Positions 32,380-41,521 of a stretch of 64,000 nucleotides of DNA are shown here, piece after piece (positions within the stretch are counted from its first letter, which is position 1; the number at the start of each line of letters is the position of its first letter). The stretch is from NCBI RefSeq assembly GCF_002161285.1, contig NZ_NFHH01000006.1:1-64000 (forward strand), written 5' to 3'. A program made the translations under genes and the position numbers. The notes under the pieces are model-generated. The model did not search any database. It was not told the origin of the DNA and saw only the letters and a program-made list of their open reading frames with translations. This DNA is from Blautia sp. An81 (lineage in GTDB: Bacteria > Bacillota > Clostridia > Lachnospirales > Lachnospiraceae).

Positions 32380-33303
32380 ATGACCATACGCCATCTGAAA
32401 ATCTTCATTACCGTAGCGGACACCGGAAAAATGAGTTCTGCGGCAGAAAAACTCTACATATCCCAGCCCTCTGTCAGCCAGGCTATCCGAGAGCTTGAGG
32501 AGCATTACCAGACTCTGCTTTTTGAACGGCTTTCAAAAAAACTGTTTATCACAGAAGCCGGGAAACGGCTGTACAGCTATGCCAGACCTGTAGTAACCCA
32601 ATTTGATCTGATAGAACAAAATATGGCCCAGGAAAGCCGGATACAACGTCTCCGCATCGGAGGCACCATTACTCTGGGAAGCAGTATCCTGTCCTATATG
32701 ATCCGGGATCTGAAAAAATCCTGTCCCGATCTGGAGCTGTATTCTTATGTAAATAATACCAGGATTATTGAGCAGAAGCTGCTGAATATGGAGCTGGATG
32801 TGGCTATAGTGGAAGGGCAGATTAAAAGTCCGGATCTGGTATCCATTCCCATGGTCCAGGATATGCTGGTCCTGGTCTGCAGCGCAGACCACCCTTTTGC
32901 CGGAAAATCTGCGATTAAGGTAACAGAATTGAACGAGCAGCCTTTTGTTATGCGGGAATTCGGAAGCGGTACCAGAGAACTTTTTGAAACCTTTATCCAT
33001 CGTCACCATCTTCATATCCGAACAGCCTTTGAGGAGACCACCCCCGACGGCATCCTTAATGCAGTAAAGATCAATGGCTGTCTGGCAGTGATTTCTCTGC
33101 GGCTGTTGGAGAAAGACCTGAAAGCTCATAAGGTCTATGTCTTTACCAGCTCCAGCCATGAATGGAACCGGCAGTTCAGTTTTGTCTACCATAAAGACAA
33201 GTTCCTTTCGGGCCCTATCCTGAAGCTTCAGGAAATTGTGAAAAGTTATGATAATATTGATTATCTTCACTCCCTGACCGGGGGAGTCCTTATAGACGGA
33301 TAA
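32380..33303 (+). CDS. LysR-type transcriptional regulator
   Basis: The 307-residue protein has an N-terminal winged helix-turn-helix (TIRHLKIFITVADTGKMSSAAEKLYISQPSVSQAIRELE, residues 2-40) and a periplasmic-binding-like effector domain (about 90-300). It is transcribed away from the CoA-disulfide reductase/AsrC-like operon, the usual arrangement of a LysR regulator with its target, and resembles the CysL/CbbR-like branch. The coinducer is unknown. A terminator follows at once. Confidence 0.9.
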   Translation: MTIRHLKIFITVADTGKMSSAAEKLYISQPSVSQAIRELEEHYQTLLFERLSKKLFITEAGKRLYSYARPVVTQFDLIEQNMAQESRIQRLRIGGTITLGSSILSYMIRDLKKSCPDLELYSYVNNTRIIEQKLLNMELDVAIVEGQIKSPDLVSIPMVQDMLVLVCSADHPFAGKSAIKVTELNEQPFVMREFGSGTRELFETFIHRHHLHIRTAFEETTPDGILNAVKINGCLAVISLRLLEKDLKAHKVYVFTSSSHEWNRQFSFVYHKDKFLSGPILKLQEIVKSYDNIDYLHSLTGGVLIDG

Positions 33304-33306
33304 AAC

Positions 33307-33337
33307 AAAACCCCGCTGCATAAACAACGGGGTTTTT
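33307..33337 (+). terminator. Terminator of the LysR gene
   Basis: AAAACCCCG (33307-33315) pairs with CGGGGTTTT (33328-33336), followed by T. It starts three bases after the LysR stop and also separates it from the convergent rubredoxin gene. Confidence 0.85.
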
Positions 33338-33352
33338 CCTCTGGGAAACTGA

Positions 33353-33514
33353 TCAGTCTTCCGGAACAAAGTCTTCTTTGCCTACGCCGCAGATTGGGCA
33401 TACCCAGTCTTCTGGCAGATCTTCAAAAGCTGTTCCTGGTGCGATTCCGCTATCCGGATCACCTACTTCGGGATCATATACATATCCACATGGTTCACAT
33501 ACATATTTCTGCAT
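33353..33514 (-). CDS. Rubredoxin
   Basis: This 53-residue protein is a complete rubredoxin: [20 protein letters not shown] and, near the C-terminus, [13 protein letters not shown]. The two CxxC pairs bind one iron. AGGAGGT lies 8 nt before the ATG. One residue is unusual: the first pair is CEPCGY, where CxxCGY is standard, so it is intact. It shuttles electrons in anaerobes, often in oxygen or peroxide defence. It stands alone between two terminators. Confidence 0.95.
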   Translation of the reverse strand: MQKYVCEPCGYVYDPEVGDPDSGIAPGTAFEDLPEDWVCPICGVGKEDFVPED

Positions 33515-33660
33515 CGTTTCGTACCTCCTATAAAATTCAGTATTTCAGCTTTTTCCTAAAGCTATACTCAGTCTATCACATTTCTCTGCATGTTACCAGA
33601 GTATTTTCGTACAGTTTTATTTTTTTCATCAAGAGCAGAAAAAAGAATTCTCCATACAGT

Positions 33661-33693
33661 GAAAAGTCTGCCCCATTATGAGGCAGACTTTTC
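33661..33693. terminator. Terminator after the NhaC-type permease
   Basis: GAAAAGTCTGCC (33661-33672) and GGCAGACTTTTC (33682-33693) form a perfect 12-bp stem with a 9-nt loop. It lies past the stop of the minus-strand permease gene and upstream of rubredoxin. Confidence 0.8.
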
Positions 33694-33725
33694 ATTAAAG
33701 GTTTCATTATGTAACTATTCTTCTA

Positions 33726-35060
33726 TTACAGAATCTGTGCTGCAATGATGGCTGCGATCATCAGCGGGATATTAAAGTGCAGGAATGTAGGTACACAAGT
33801 ATCCCAGATATGGTCATGCTGTCCATCAGCATTCAAACCAGATGTTGGTCCAAGGGTTGTATCAGAAGCAGGTGATCCTGCATCGCCCAGAGCTGCTGCT
33901 GCAGACATCAGAACGATAGTTGCTGCAGGAGAGAATCCCATCTGATAGCACAGAGGCACATACAGTACTGCAAGGACAGGAACTGTACCAAAGGAAGTTC
34001 CGATACCCATAGTAACCAGCAGTCCGATGAGTGTAATGATAGTTGCTGCAATCCACTTGTTGCCGCCCATTAAGGAAATCGCGCTTTGTACCAGAGCATC
34101 TACTGCTCCTGTGTTCTGAAGTACAGTTGCAAATCCGCCTGCTACCAGCATAACGAATGCAATGAATCCCATCAATTTTACGCCACCCTGGAACTGGTCA
34201 TCAATATCCTGCGGTTTTACAGCACGGAAGATAAACATTACAAGCAGACCGCCTAAGGCTGCTACCGGCAGAGAACTGAATACGATCTGAAGGACTACAA
34301 CTACTACCAGCGCGATCAGAGTTACCCAGTGTTCACGTTTCAAATGCAGGTCTTCCAGCTCATGTACGCCTTCCAGAGGAATATCTTTATATTCTCTTGG
34401 TTTTCTGTATGAAACGAACACAGCGATAGCCAGACCGATGAGCATAGATACAGCAAGAATCCAGTTTACAGATGTAATCTGTCCTATGGTGATATTCCAT
34501 CCCCAGGAAGGATCTACGTTATCGTTAATATTATCGCGGATGATAGTCATGAAAATCAGACCAAATCCCATAGGGATTGCGATATACGGCGCCTTATGAC
34601 CGAAAGCGATAGTACATGCCACACCACGTCTGTCCAGCTTCATCTTATTCATCATAGATAAAAGCGGCGGAACCAGAATTGGAATGTATGCGATATGGAT
34701 CGGTACAATGTTCTGAGATGCACAGGCGATTACCAGCAGGATTGCCAGCAATATCCACTTATTTCCCTTTACGATTTTTGCAATCTTTTTAGATAAAATT
34801 TCTGTTATTCCCGTATAGGCCATACAGGATGCCAGAGTTCCCAGGAGCACGTAAGCCAGAGCTGTTTCTGCGTTACTGGAAAAACCGGTGGTAATAGAAT
34901 TCATAATGCTGACACCCTCGTCTGCCACAATCGGAAGTCCTCCGATAAGTCCTGCTACAAACAGGGAAATCAGCATGGACAGCAATACGTTTACCTTTAA
35001 CAGGCAGAGCACACACAACAGTATAACTGCCACAATTACAGGATTAAGTAAATTTGACAT
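33726..35060 (-). CDS. NhaC-type Na+/H+ antiporter family permease, probable histidine or urocanate carrier
   Basis: The 444-residue protein has about 11-12 membrane segments and the pattern of the Na+/H+ antiporter (NhaC-like) family, including ACASQNIVPIHIAYIPILVPPL near 113 and ALGDAGSPASDTTLGPTSGL near 400. It is 85 nt downstream of hutH and read from the same strand, so transport of histidine, or exchange for urocanate, is the likely role; this is inferred from the neighbour only. Confidence 0.8.
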   Translation of the reverse strand: MSNLLNPVIVAVILLCVLCLLKVNVLLSMLISLFVAGLIGGLPIVADEGVSIMNSITTGFSSNAETALAYVLLGTLASCMAYTGITEILSKKIAKIVKGNKWILLAILLVIACASQNIVPIHIAYIPILVPPLLSMMNKMKLDRRGVACTIAFGHKAPYIAIPMGFGLIFMTIIRDNINDNVDPSWGWNITIGQITSVNWILAVSMLIGLAIAVFVSYRKPREYKDIPLEGVHELEDLHLKREHWVTLIALVVVVVLQIVFSSLPVAALGGLLVMFIFRAVKPQDIDDQFQGGVKLMGFIAFVMLVAGGFATVLQNTGAVDALVQSAISLMGGNKWIAATIITLIGLLVTMGIGTSFGTVPVLAVLYVPLCYQMGFSPAATIVLMSAAAALGDAGSPASDTTLGPTSGLNADGQHDHIWDTCVPTFLHFNIPLMIAAIIAAQIL

Positions 35061-35145
35061 AGAAATACCTCCCTCTTTTTTACATAGCCGCCTCTGTCAA
35101 AGGGGTCCCTCTCAAAATACAGAGGCGGCAGTTTTCACACCTTCT

Positions 35146-36681
35146 TTATTTTGTTTCAATTTCTCCGCCAATAGCTTCTTCTACGGCTTTTACTAATGAA
35201 CCATCTGCAATGATCTGTTCGCAGTAATTGATATCCCCGTACAGCTCTCTGTCGTCGTCCAGAGTAGCCACTTTACTGCGCACCAGGTCGTAAGCTGCCT
35301 GGGTTCCTTTTCCAAGGCCCTTATTTCCTCTCATATCGATTCCCTGGCAGGCAACCATCAATTCCATAGCCAGTACTCTTCTTACGTTTCCGGCGATTTC
35401 TCCGGCTTTTCTGGCTGCAATGGTTCCCATAGATACATGGTCTTCCTGTCCTGCAGAAGATGGAATACTGTCTACAGATGCCGGATGAGCCAGCACTTTA
35501 TTCTCTGATACCAGAGCTGCTGCGGAATACTGAACAATCATAAATCCAGAGCATACGCCGCCGTGTGGAGTCAGGAATGCAGGAAGGTTGCTGTAAGCAG
35601 GATTTACCAGACGCTCAATTCTTCTCTCAGATACGTTTGCCAGTTCTGCTACACCGATTCCCAGGAAGTCAAAGCTTAATGCCATTGGCTGTCCATGGAA
35701 GTTTCCTCCGGAGATGCCGGCCTGATCTTCTTTGAAGATAATCGGGTTGTCAGTCACAGAGTTAATCTCAATATTTACCTTATCCAGCACGTAGTTGATG
35801 GCATCCTTGCTGGCTCCGTGAATCTGCGGTGAACATCTTAAAGAATAGGCATCCTGTACACGGATTTCTCCCTGACGGGTAGTATTTTTACTTCCCTCCA
35901 GCAGTCTCAGCAGGTTTCTGGCTGTAGCAAGCTGTCCAGAATGTGGACGTACCTCATGAACTCTTGGATCCAGAGCATCTACTACACCATTCTGAGCTTC
36001 GAAGCACAGTGCATCTGTAATATCTGCTACCTTTAACAGGTTCAAAGCATCGTAAACGGCCAGAGCACCAGCAGAAGTCATGGCCTGAGTACCGTTATTC
36101 AGCGCCAGTCCTTCTTTTGCTGACAGTTCAATAGTAGGAATTCCTGCACGTTTCATGGCTTCTGCGCCTGGAAGCAGTTCTCCCTGATAGTAGGCCATGC
36201 CCAGTCCCAGCATAGGCAGTACCATATGGGACAGCGGAGCCAGATCACCGGAAGCTCCAAGAGAACCTTTTTCAGGAATAAAGGCTGTTACTCCCTTATT
36301 CAGCATATCCACCATGGTCTGTACAGTCTCAAGACGGATACCAGAAAATCCCTTTACCAGATTATTGATTCTCAGAAGCATAATTCCTCTGGCAATATCC
36401 TCTCTAAAAGGATCTCCTGCGCCTACCGCATGAGTAATGATCAGATTTTTCTGGAGGGCCTTGCACTGGTCCTGGGAAATCACCACGTCACTGAACTTTC
36501 CGAATCCGGTGGTGATTCCATAAACTACTTTTTCCTCTTCCACCAGCTGATCTACTACTTTTCTAGATTCAACAATCTGCCTTTTTGCTTCTTCTGCCAA
36601 TTCTATTTTGGCATGGTCCCGACAGATGGCTGCAATCTGATCCAGTGTCAGGTCTTTACCCGTAATCATTATGTTACTCAT
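35146..36681 (-). CDS. hutH: Histidine ammonia-lyase
   Basis: HutH deaminates histidine to urocanate and ammonia. The 511-residue protein has the MIO-forming Ala-Ser-Gly in GSLGASGDLAPLSH (near 143) and conserved blocks QDAYSLRCSPQIHG (near 275) and NFHGQPMALSFDFLG (near 330). Length is normal (about 510). AGAGGG precedes the ATG. Only the permease follows; hutU, hutI and formiminotransferase genes are not in the window. The large BTAD regulator upstream may control it. Confidence 0.96.
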   Translation of the reverse strand: MSNIMITGKDLTLDQIAAICRDHAKIELAEEAKRQIVESRKVVDQLVEEEKVVYGITTGFGKFSDVVISQDQCKALQKNLIITHAVGAGDPFREDIARGIMLLRINNLVKGFSGIRLETVQTMVDMLNKGVTAFIPEKGSLGASGDLAPLSHMVLPMLGLGMAYYQGELLPGAEAMKRAGIPTIELSAKEGLALNNGTQAMTSAGALAVYDALNLLKVADITDALCFEAQNGVVDALDPRVHEVRPHSGQLATARNLLRLLEGSKNTTRQGEIRVQDAYSLRCSPQIHGASKDAINYVLDKVNIEINSVTDNPIIFKEDQAGISGGNFHGQPMALSFDFLGIGVAELANVSERRIERLVNPAYSNLPAFLTPHGGVCSGFMIVQYSAAALVSENKVLAHPASVDSIPSSAGQEDHVSMGTIAARKAGEIAGNVRRVLAMELMVACQGIDMRGNKGLGKGTQAAYDLVRSKVATLDDDRELYGDINYCEQIIADGSLVKAVEEAIGGEIETK

Positions 36682-36702
36682 ATCACACCCTCTTTTCGTT
36701 AT

Positions 36703-36762
36703 ATTATAGTATGTAAAAAATTATACATCTTAGGGTGTCTAAAAATCGTCAACAGGCGTCAA
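36703..36762 (-). promoter_or_regulatory. hutH promoter region with a TTGACG direct repeat
   Basis: On the minus strand two TTGACG boxes (36757-36762 and 36747-36752) start exactly 10 bp apart. Two perfect TATAAT boxes follow (36720-36725 and 36703-36708). The nearer TTGACG lies 21 bp from the first TATAAT, too far for an unaided promoter. SARP-type activators bind direct repeats at such positions, so this is a candidate operator for the adjacent regulator. The rest of 36763-36937 shows only AT-rich sequence. Confidence 0.45.
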
Positions 36763-36937
36763 ATTGCATAACATCTTCTCTTTTTATTTTATTTATTTTG
36801 TTATTTTTACATTAATACACTCTATTAGCATGTCACTTATGCGCATTTTTGCCAAATTACCTTTTTAAAGTTTTATCGTGCAAAAGTCAAAAAAACACAC
36901 AAGTCAGCAAGCCTTGTACGCTGTCCGCTGCCATAAG

Positions 36938-36976
36938 AAAAGACCGGCTGTTCCAACAGACAGACACAGTCTTTTT
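36938..36976 (-). terminator. Probable terminator of the BTAD regulator gene
   Basis: AAAAGAC (36938-36944) and GTCTTTT (36969-36975) close a stem with an inner CTGT/ACAG pairing. It lies ten bases past the regulator's stop. Confidence 0.5.
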
Positions 36977-36986
36977 TGTGAAAGGC

Positions 36987-39848
36987 TTATTTTAATTCTC
37001 TCTCTACTTCCCTCAGAAGCAACTCTGTAGAAGGATTTTTTATTTTCTCTGAAATTCTCCGGCTCTCTTTAAAATATTCTCTTGCCTCTTCCTTTCTTCC
37101 GATTTTCAACAGCAGAAGGGCCATACAGGCCTCGGCTTTTTCTCTTCCCCAGTAATATCCATGGCGCTTCAGACATTCTATGGCCTCTTTGAGGTACTTC
37201 TCTCCCTCTTCGTATCTGCCCTGAAGCAGACGTACCTGTCCCAGGCCGGAATAGAACTGTCCCAGGCCGTTAGCCATTACTTTGTCAGTCCCTGTTTTCA
37301 GCGCAGTTTCATAATAGCCTGCTGCTTCTTCCAGTTTCCCCTGTTCTCTGTATAAATCTCCCAGATATCCGTAGCAGGCGGCAATACTGATATGGAGACA
37401 TCCCTCCTGAGACTCTGGCTTCTGGAAAAGCTCAACTGCCTCCAGGAACTTCTCCTCCGCTTTCTCGTAGTCTTTTTTATACAGATAATACCAACCTAAA
37501 AGCCGGGTAAATACTCCCCTTTCCTCATTTTCCTCTTCCTGGAGAAGAGCAAATCCTTTATCCAGATATTCCTTCACCAGTTCTGGGGCTTCCACCTGGA
37601 TTCCGTAAAAGCTCATCTGCTTATAACAGTTCAGAAGTGTTTTTACACTGCCAAGCTTTTCCGCCAGCTCTATGCTCTGCCGGATTCCCTCCAGCCCTAG
37701 CTCATATTCTCCCTGGGCAATATTATACCGGCCCTTTAAATAGTACATTCGCATTTTCATTTCCTGTACTTTAGGGGAAGTATCCGAAAGGCGGATCACC
37801 TCATCAGCCAAGTCCATCATCTGAGCGGCTCCTGCAGCCAATGCAGGTTCTTCCTCCCCTTCTTCAATCTCCCAATGGAGAATAGGAAAGTTCTCATTGA
37901 CCAGAGTATAGTATTCATTAAGATAGGCAATTTTATATTCATAAGTCTTTGCCTGGTCATGGCATCTCTCATAATGATAGATTGTCATAGGAAGGGTGGG
38001 AAAATTGGGTTTTGTTTTCCCCTGTTCCTCATAATACTTTGCCAGTATCTGGTGGCAGACTCTTCTCTTTCCCTGACTCTGATGCTCATAAATATATTCC
38101 CGGAAAACTCTGTGGACAAATTCATAATATATATTCCAGCCTACAAGCGTTTCCTTTATCAGATGTCTTTCCTGGAGCTTTTCCAGTATCCGCACAAGAG
38201 TCAGTCTGTCCATATCCGGCAGCAGCAGTTCCAGCTCCTCTATAGTGATTTTTTCCGGAAATACAGACATACAACTGAGCACCTGGTTTTCAGCCTCTGG
38301 CAGCCCTGCCAGACGGGCCTTGATCACATTATTGGCTTTTGGCGATATTTCAAGGGTAAATCCTTTCTCTTTAATGTAATTGATCATCTCCATTAAAAAG
38401 AAAGCATTTCCTTCTGTCATCTCGTAAATCTGCTCTTTCTTTTCATTCTCTTCGTCTAACTGGGGAAGATGCCGGTGGAGCAGCTCCTCTGTCTCCTGTT
38501 TTGTAAACGGCTCAATGGAAAAAGTGGTAAGAAGATCCTGGCGAATCAATTTTTCCATTGCTTCTATAACTTCCTGATCACTGTTTTGATTATAAGTACA
38601 TATAAAAAGGATTTTCTCTGTCCCCAGAGTAAGAAGGAGTCTGTTAAGAAGCTGAAAGCTCATGGTGTCCATCCACTGGACATCATCAAAGAAAAGCATC
38701 AGCCTGTGGCTTTTGGTAAGCTTCCTGCACATTTCTATGGCAACGCGCTCAATACTCTGGAAAGAGGGCTGCCGGATTTCTCCTGGCTTTTCTCCTCCTG
38801 TGCCTCTGATGAGCTGATGGAGCTGCTGCTTTTCCTCCTGAATCAAATCTGCTTCAAAAATCCCGCTCTCTACACACTGCTCCAGTTCCCAAAAAATATC
38901 ATTCCATGGCCGAAGATAAAACTCTTTTTCTTCAGAATAGCAGGCCGCGTGGAGAATAACCCTCTGATACCCCTTAGCCATCTGGGCCGCTTTATTCAAT
39001 AGAGCGGTTTTTCCCACTCCTTCCTCTCCTGCAATAGCCACACATCTTGGAGCTCCAGACTGACCAATGCCAGTAATGCACTGGCTGATCTGATAGATTT
39101 CCTGAGTTCTTCCTACAAAAGATACATTCCAGCTCTCTCCTGTCTGTGCTACATTCCCCTTAACATTGAAAATACGGTGAAACAACTGTGTGATCTCGCC
39201 AGAAGGCTCCACTCCCAAATCTTCTGACAGAGTCTTTTCCAGATCATAATAGAGCTTTATAGCCATATTATAGTTTCCTCCAGCTGCGTAAATCTCCATG
39301 ATTTCCTGGTAAAGTTCCTCATTGTACGGATCCTGCCGTATCAGCATATTTCCATATTTCTGTACCTGTCCCATATCCTTTTGTATGTTTGCCTGGAAAA
39401 GCTTTTCTCTCACGGATTTCATAATATGCTGATTATACTGTTCCCGCATGGATGAAACCCATTCTTCAAATTCATAGCAGTTTTTAATATGAAAATGTGA
39501 CAGAAAACCATCTTCTTCACTTTCAGGAATATAGTCTTCCCCTATCTTATCCCAGTCAATTTCCGGCATACTGAGAGGATTCAGGGATATGCCCGTATGT
39601 CCTTCCGTAACCAATATTTCCTTTCCCAAAAGCTTCTTTATCTGATATACAGCTTCTCTCAGATTCTTTCTTCCTACATTCTCGTTATCCGCGCCCCAGA
39701 GGACATAGATAATCTCTTCTCTTGTGATGTCTTTTTTCACACAGAGATAATAGAAAAAACCCTCTGCTTTTTTATAAGGAAAGTTTACTCGTTTTCCATT
39801 CAGTTCTACATATGGTCTTCCTAAAAGATGTACATTAATCTTATCCAA
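36987..39848 (-). CDS. BTAD/SARP-type AAA+ TPR transcriptional regulator
   Basis: The 953-residue protein has an N-terminal winged helix (residues 1-95, MDKINVHLLGRPYVELNGKRV...GRKNLREAVYQIKKLL), a bacterial transcriptional activation domain (about 100-245), a STAND-type NTPase with Walker A AGEEGVGKT near 275 and Walker B RLMLFFDDVQWMD near 385, and a long C-terminal TPR region (about 660-950) with repeated YYLKG/A-x-GLY patterns. This is the layout of MalT/SARP hybrid regulators that sense small molecules. It lies upstream of hutH in the same direction but behind a terminator. Control of hutH is inferred. Confidence 0.88.
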   Translation of the reverse strand: MDKINVHLLGRPYVELNGKRVNFPYKKAEGFFYYLCVKKDITREEIIYVLWGADNENVGRKNLREAVYQIKKLLGKEILVTEGHTGISLNPLSMPEIDWDKIGEDYIPESEEDGFLSHFHIKNCYEFEEWVSSMREQYNQHIMKSVREKLFQANIQKDMGQVQKYGNMLIRQDPYNEELYQEIMEIYAAGGNYNMAIKLYYDLEKTLSEDLGVEPSGEITQLFHRIFNVKGNVAQTGESWNVSFVGRTQEIYQISQCITGIGQSGAPRCVAIAGEEGVGKTALLNKAAQMAKGYQRVILHAACYSEEKEFYLRPWNDIFWELEQCVESGIFEADLIQEEKQQLHQLIRGTGGEKPGEIRQPSFQSIERVAIEMCRKLTKSHRLMLFFDDVQWMDTMSFQLLNRLLLTLGTEKILFICTYNQNSDQEVIEAMEKLIRQDLLTTFSIEPFTKQETEELLHRHLPQLDEENEKKEQIYEMTEGNAFFLMEMINYIKEKGFTLEISPKANNVIKARLAGLPEAENQVLSCMSVFPEKITIEELELLLPDMDRLTLVRILEKLQERHLIKETLVGWNIYYEFVHRVFREYIYEHQSQGKRRVCHQILAKYYEEQGKTKPNFPTLPMTIYHYERCHDQAKTYEYKIAYLNEYYTLVNENFPILHWEIEEGEEEPALAAGAAQMMDLADEVIRLSDTSPKVQEMKMRMYYLKGRYNIAQGEYELGLEGIRQSIELAEKLGSVKTLLNCYKQMSFYGIQVEAPELVKEYLDKGFALLQEEENEERGVFTRLLGWYYLYKKDYEKAEEKFLEAVELFQKPESQEGCLHISIAACYGYLGDLYREQGKLEEAAGYYETALKTGTDKVMANGLGQFYSGLGQVRLLQGRYEEGEKYLKEAIECLKRHGYYWGREKAEACMALLLLKIGRKEEAREYFKESRRISEKIKNPSTELLLREVERELK

Positions 39849-39944
39849 TTTTTCATCCCTCTCTGCTTACTTAGCCCTAAGTATACGAAACAGGGAGGGG
39901 ATTGTCAATAATTACAGTTTATCCAGAAATCTTTTTGAAAACCG

Positions 39945-39973
39945 TTGAATTTTACCGGCACTGAGTATATGAT
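39945..39973 (+). promoter_or_regulatory. Predicted promoter of the DUF3783 gene
   Basis: TTGAAT (39945-39950) and TATGAT (39968-39973) are separated by 17 nt and lie 33 nt before the ATG at 40007. Confidence 0.5.
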
Positions 39974-40006
39974 TAAATTAACAGATTACAGCAGAGGGGG
40001 ACGCAT

Positions 40007-40399
40007 ATGATTGTTCGCAAGCCAATGATTTTATACTATGACAACGGACAGGAAGAAAAAAGGAAATCCATGGAAAAAGCCCTGAGCCATATGGGCATCG
40101 ATCTGGTACCCGTTACAGCGGCTCATCTTCTCCAGACAGTAGGACATCTGGCAAAGGTAAAAGGATTTCCCCCAAGGAAAATACCGCCCTTCCAAAGCAC
40201 ACCTGAAGTTACCAAAGATGTTCTCATCATGTGTAATTTTACCGAGGAAAAGCTGGACATGCTCCTGGATTCCATGAAAAAAGGATTGTTTCCTCAGGTG
40301 GCTTTAAAAGCCGTTCTCACAGCCCAGAACTGCTTCTGGACTTTTGCTCAATTATTTCAGGAACTGGAAGAGGAGCACAGCCATTTCTACAGTGAATAA
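40007..40399 (+). CDS. DUF3783 domain protein
   Basis: The 130-residue protein ends with the DUF3783 signature: a segment LIMCNFTEEKLDMLLD and then LKAVLTAQNCFWTFAQLFQELEEEH. The family is found across Clostridia; its function is unknown. AGAGGGGG precedes the ATG by 6 nt. It is a single-gene unit with its own promoter and terminator. Confidence 0.82.
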   Translation: MIVRKPMILYYDNGQEEKRKSMEKALSHMGIDLVPVTAAHLLQTVGHLAKVKGFPPRKIPPFQSTPEVTKDVLIMCNFTEEKLDMLLDSMKKGLFPQVALKAVLTAQNCFWTFAQLFQELEEEHSHFYSE

Positions 40400-40439
40400 C
40401 ACAGGCGCCGCATTTTTTGTCGGCGTCTGTGTTATTTTT
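40395..40439 (+). terminator. Terminator of the DUF3783 gene
   Basis: AATAACACAG, then GCGCCG, pair with CGGCG and CTGTGTTATT, followed by TTTT. The stem overlaps the stop codon. Confidence 0.85.
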
Positions 40440-40492
40440 CTGCAGCAGTAAGCATACAATCATATCAAGTCTGTTCTGAAAGGCAGCTTATA

Positions 40493-41260
40493 ATGTCAAA
40501 ACGAATCTTTAATACAGTCCTTATCCTGGGCTTTACCGCTCTTCTTATCCTGTGCGGAACAACCTACATTCCACGATTCATTTCTGTAGCAAACACTTCC
40601 GGCAGCCGGAAACTTCCCATCTACTGTGTAGAAACGGATAAACCCCAGATTTCCCTCAGTTTCGATTCAGGCTGGGGAAATGAATACACACAGACTATTC
40701 TGGATATCCTGGCCGCCCACGATGTAAAGGCAACCTTTTTCATGACTGGACAATGGGTGGACAGTTATCCCGAAGAAGTAGTAAAAATATATGAGGCAGG
40801 CCATGACCTGGGCAATCACAGCCAGAGTCATCCCTATATGAGCCAGCTGGAAGAAGCCGAACAGGTCCAGGAACTTATGAGCGTCCACAACAAGGTAAAA
40901 CAGCTCACCGGCCACGATATGTTCCTTTTCCGGGCGCCTTACGGCGACTATAATGACCAAGTCATCTCCTGTGCCAATGAAAACGGATACTACCCCATAC
41001 AATGGGATATTGATTCTCTTGACTGGAAAGACTACGGCGCCCAGGATATTATCCAACGGATAACGGAAAATGAAAAACTGGGAAACGGAAGTATTATTCT
41101 CTGTCATAACGGCGCCAAATACATCACCAACGCTTTAGATACCGTTATCACTACCCTTCAGGACAAAGGATATGAATTTGTTCCTATTTCCCAGCTTATC
41201 TATAAAGATCATTATTCTATTAATCATGAAGGACGACAGATACCGGAGACAGATTCATAA
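40493..41260 (+). CDS. PdaB-like polysaccharide deacetylase (CE4)
   Basis: The 255-residue protein has an N-terminal signal anchor (VLILGFTALLILCGTTYI) and a NodB domain: motif 1 LSFDSGWGNE (near 58), motif 2 HSQSHP (near 104), motif 3 RAPYGDYN (near 145) and motif 5 IILCHNG (near 200). In motif 1 the usual second Asp of TFDDG is Ser, as in the sporulation deacetylase PdaB group, which keeps the catalytic base but alters metal binding. It probably acts on peptidoglycan outside the membrane, maybe during sporulation. Confidence 0.87.
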   Translation: MSKRIFNTVLILGFTALLILCGTTYIPRFISVANTSGSRKLPIYCVETDKPQISLSFDSGWGNEYTQTILDILAAHDVKATFFMTGQWVDSYPEEVVKIYEAGHDLGNHSQSHPYMSQLEEAEQVQELMSVHNKVKQLTGHDMFLFRAPYGDYNDQVISCANENGYYPIQWDIDSLDWKDYGAQDIIQRITENEKLGNGSIILCHNGAKYITNALDTVITTLQDKGYEFVPISQLIYKDHYSINHEGRQIPETDS

Positions 41261-41278
41261 ACATCCTCTCCGGTATCT
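41238..41278. terminator. Hairpin between the deacetylase and the tRNA operon
   Basis: AGATACCGGAGA (41238-41249) and TCTCCGGTATCT (41267-41278) form a perfect 12-bp stem that spans the deacetylase stop. No T tract follows on the plus strand. It is likely to separate two convergent transcripts. Confidence 0.6.
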
Positions 41279-41291
41279 ATAAAAATTCAAC

Positions 41292-41372
41292 TGCGGATAA
41301 CAGGACTTGAACCTGCACGTCGTAGACACCAGAACCTAAATCTGGCGCGTCTGCCAATTCCGCCATATCCGC
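41292..41372 (-). tRNA. tRNA-Leu (anticodon TAG)
   Basis: Acceptor GCGGATA/TATCCGC; anticodon arm CCAGA-TTTAGGT-TCTGG gives TAG; long variable arm as expected for Leu. No CCA is encoded. It is the last of seven tRNAs. Confidence 0.96.
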
Positions 41373-41438
41373 ATAACATATATTATTGAAAGAAAAAAGG
41401 CTCAAATCCATTTATGGATTTAAGCCACTCCTACAAAG

Positions 41439-41511
41439 TGAAGCATCGGGGATTCGAACCCCGGACAACTTGATTAAAAGTCAAGTGCTCTACCGACTGA
41501 GCTAATGCTCC
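41439..41511 (-). tRNA. tRNA-Lys (anticodon TTT)
   Basis: Acceptor GGAGCAT/ATGCTTC; anticodon arm CTTGA-CTTTTAA-TCAAG gives TTT; T arm GGGGTTCGAATCCCC. CCA not encoded. Confidence 0.96.
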
Positions 41512-41521
41512 ATAATGTCAA

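Noticed and set aside
33353-33514. Plus-strand ORF covering the rubredoxin gene
   Set aside because: The minus-strand frame has both CxxC pairs and a perfect ribosome site; the other frame has no motif.
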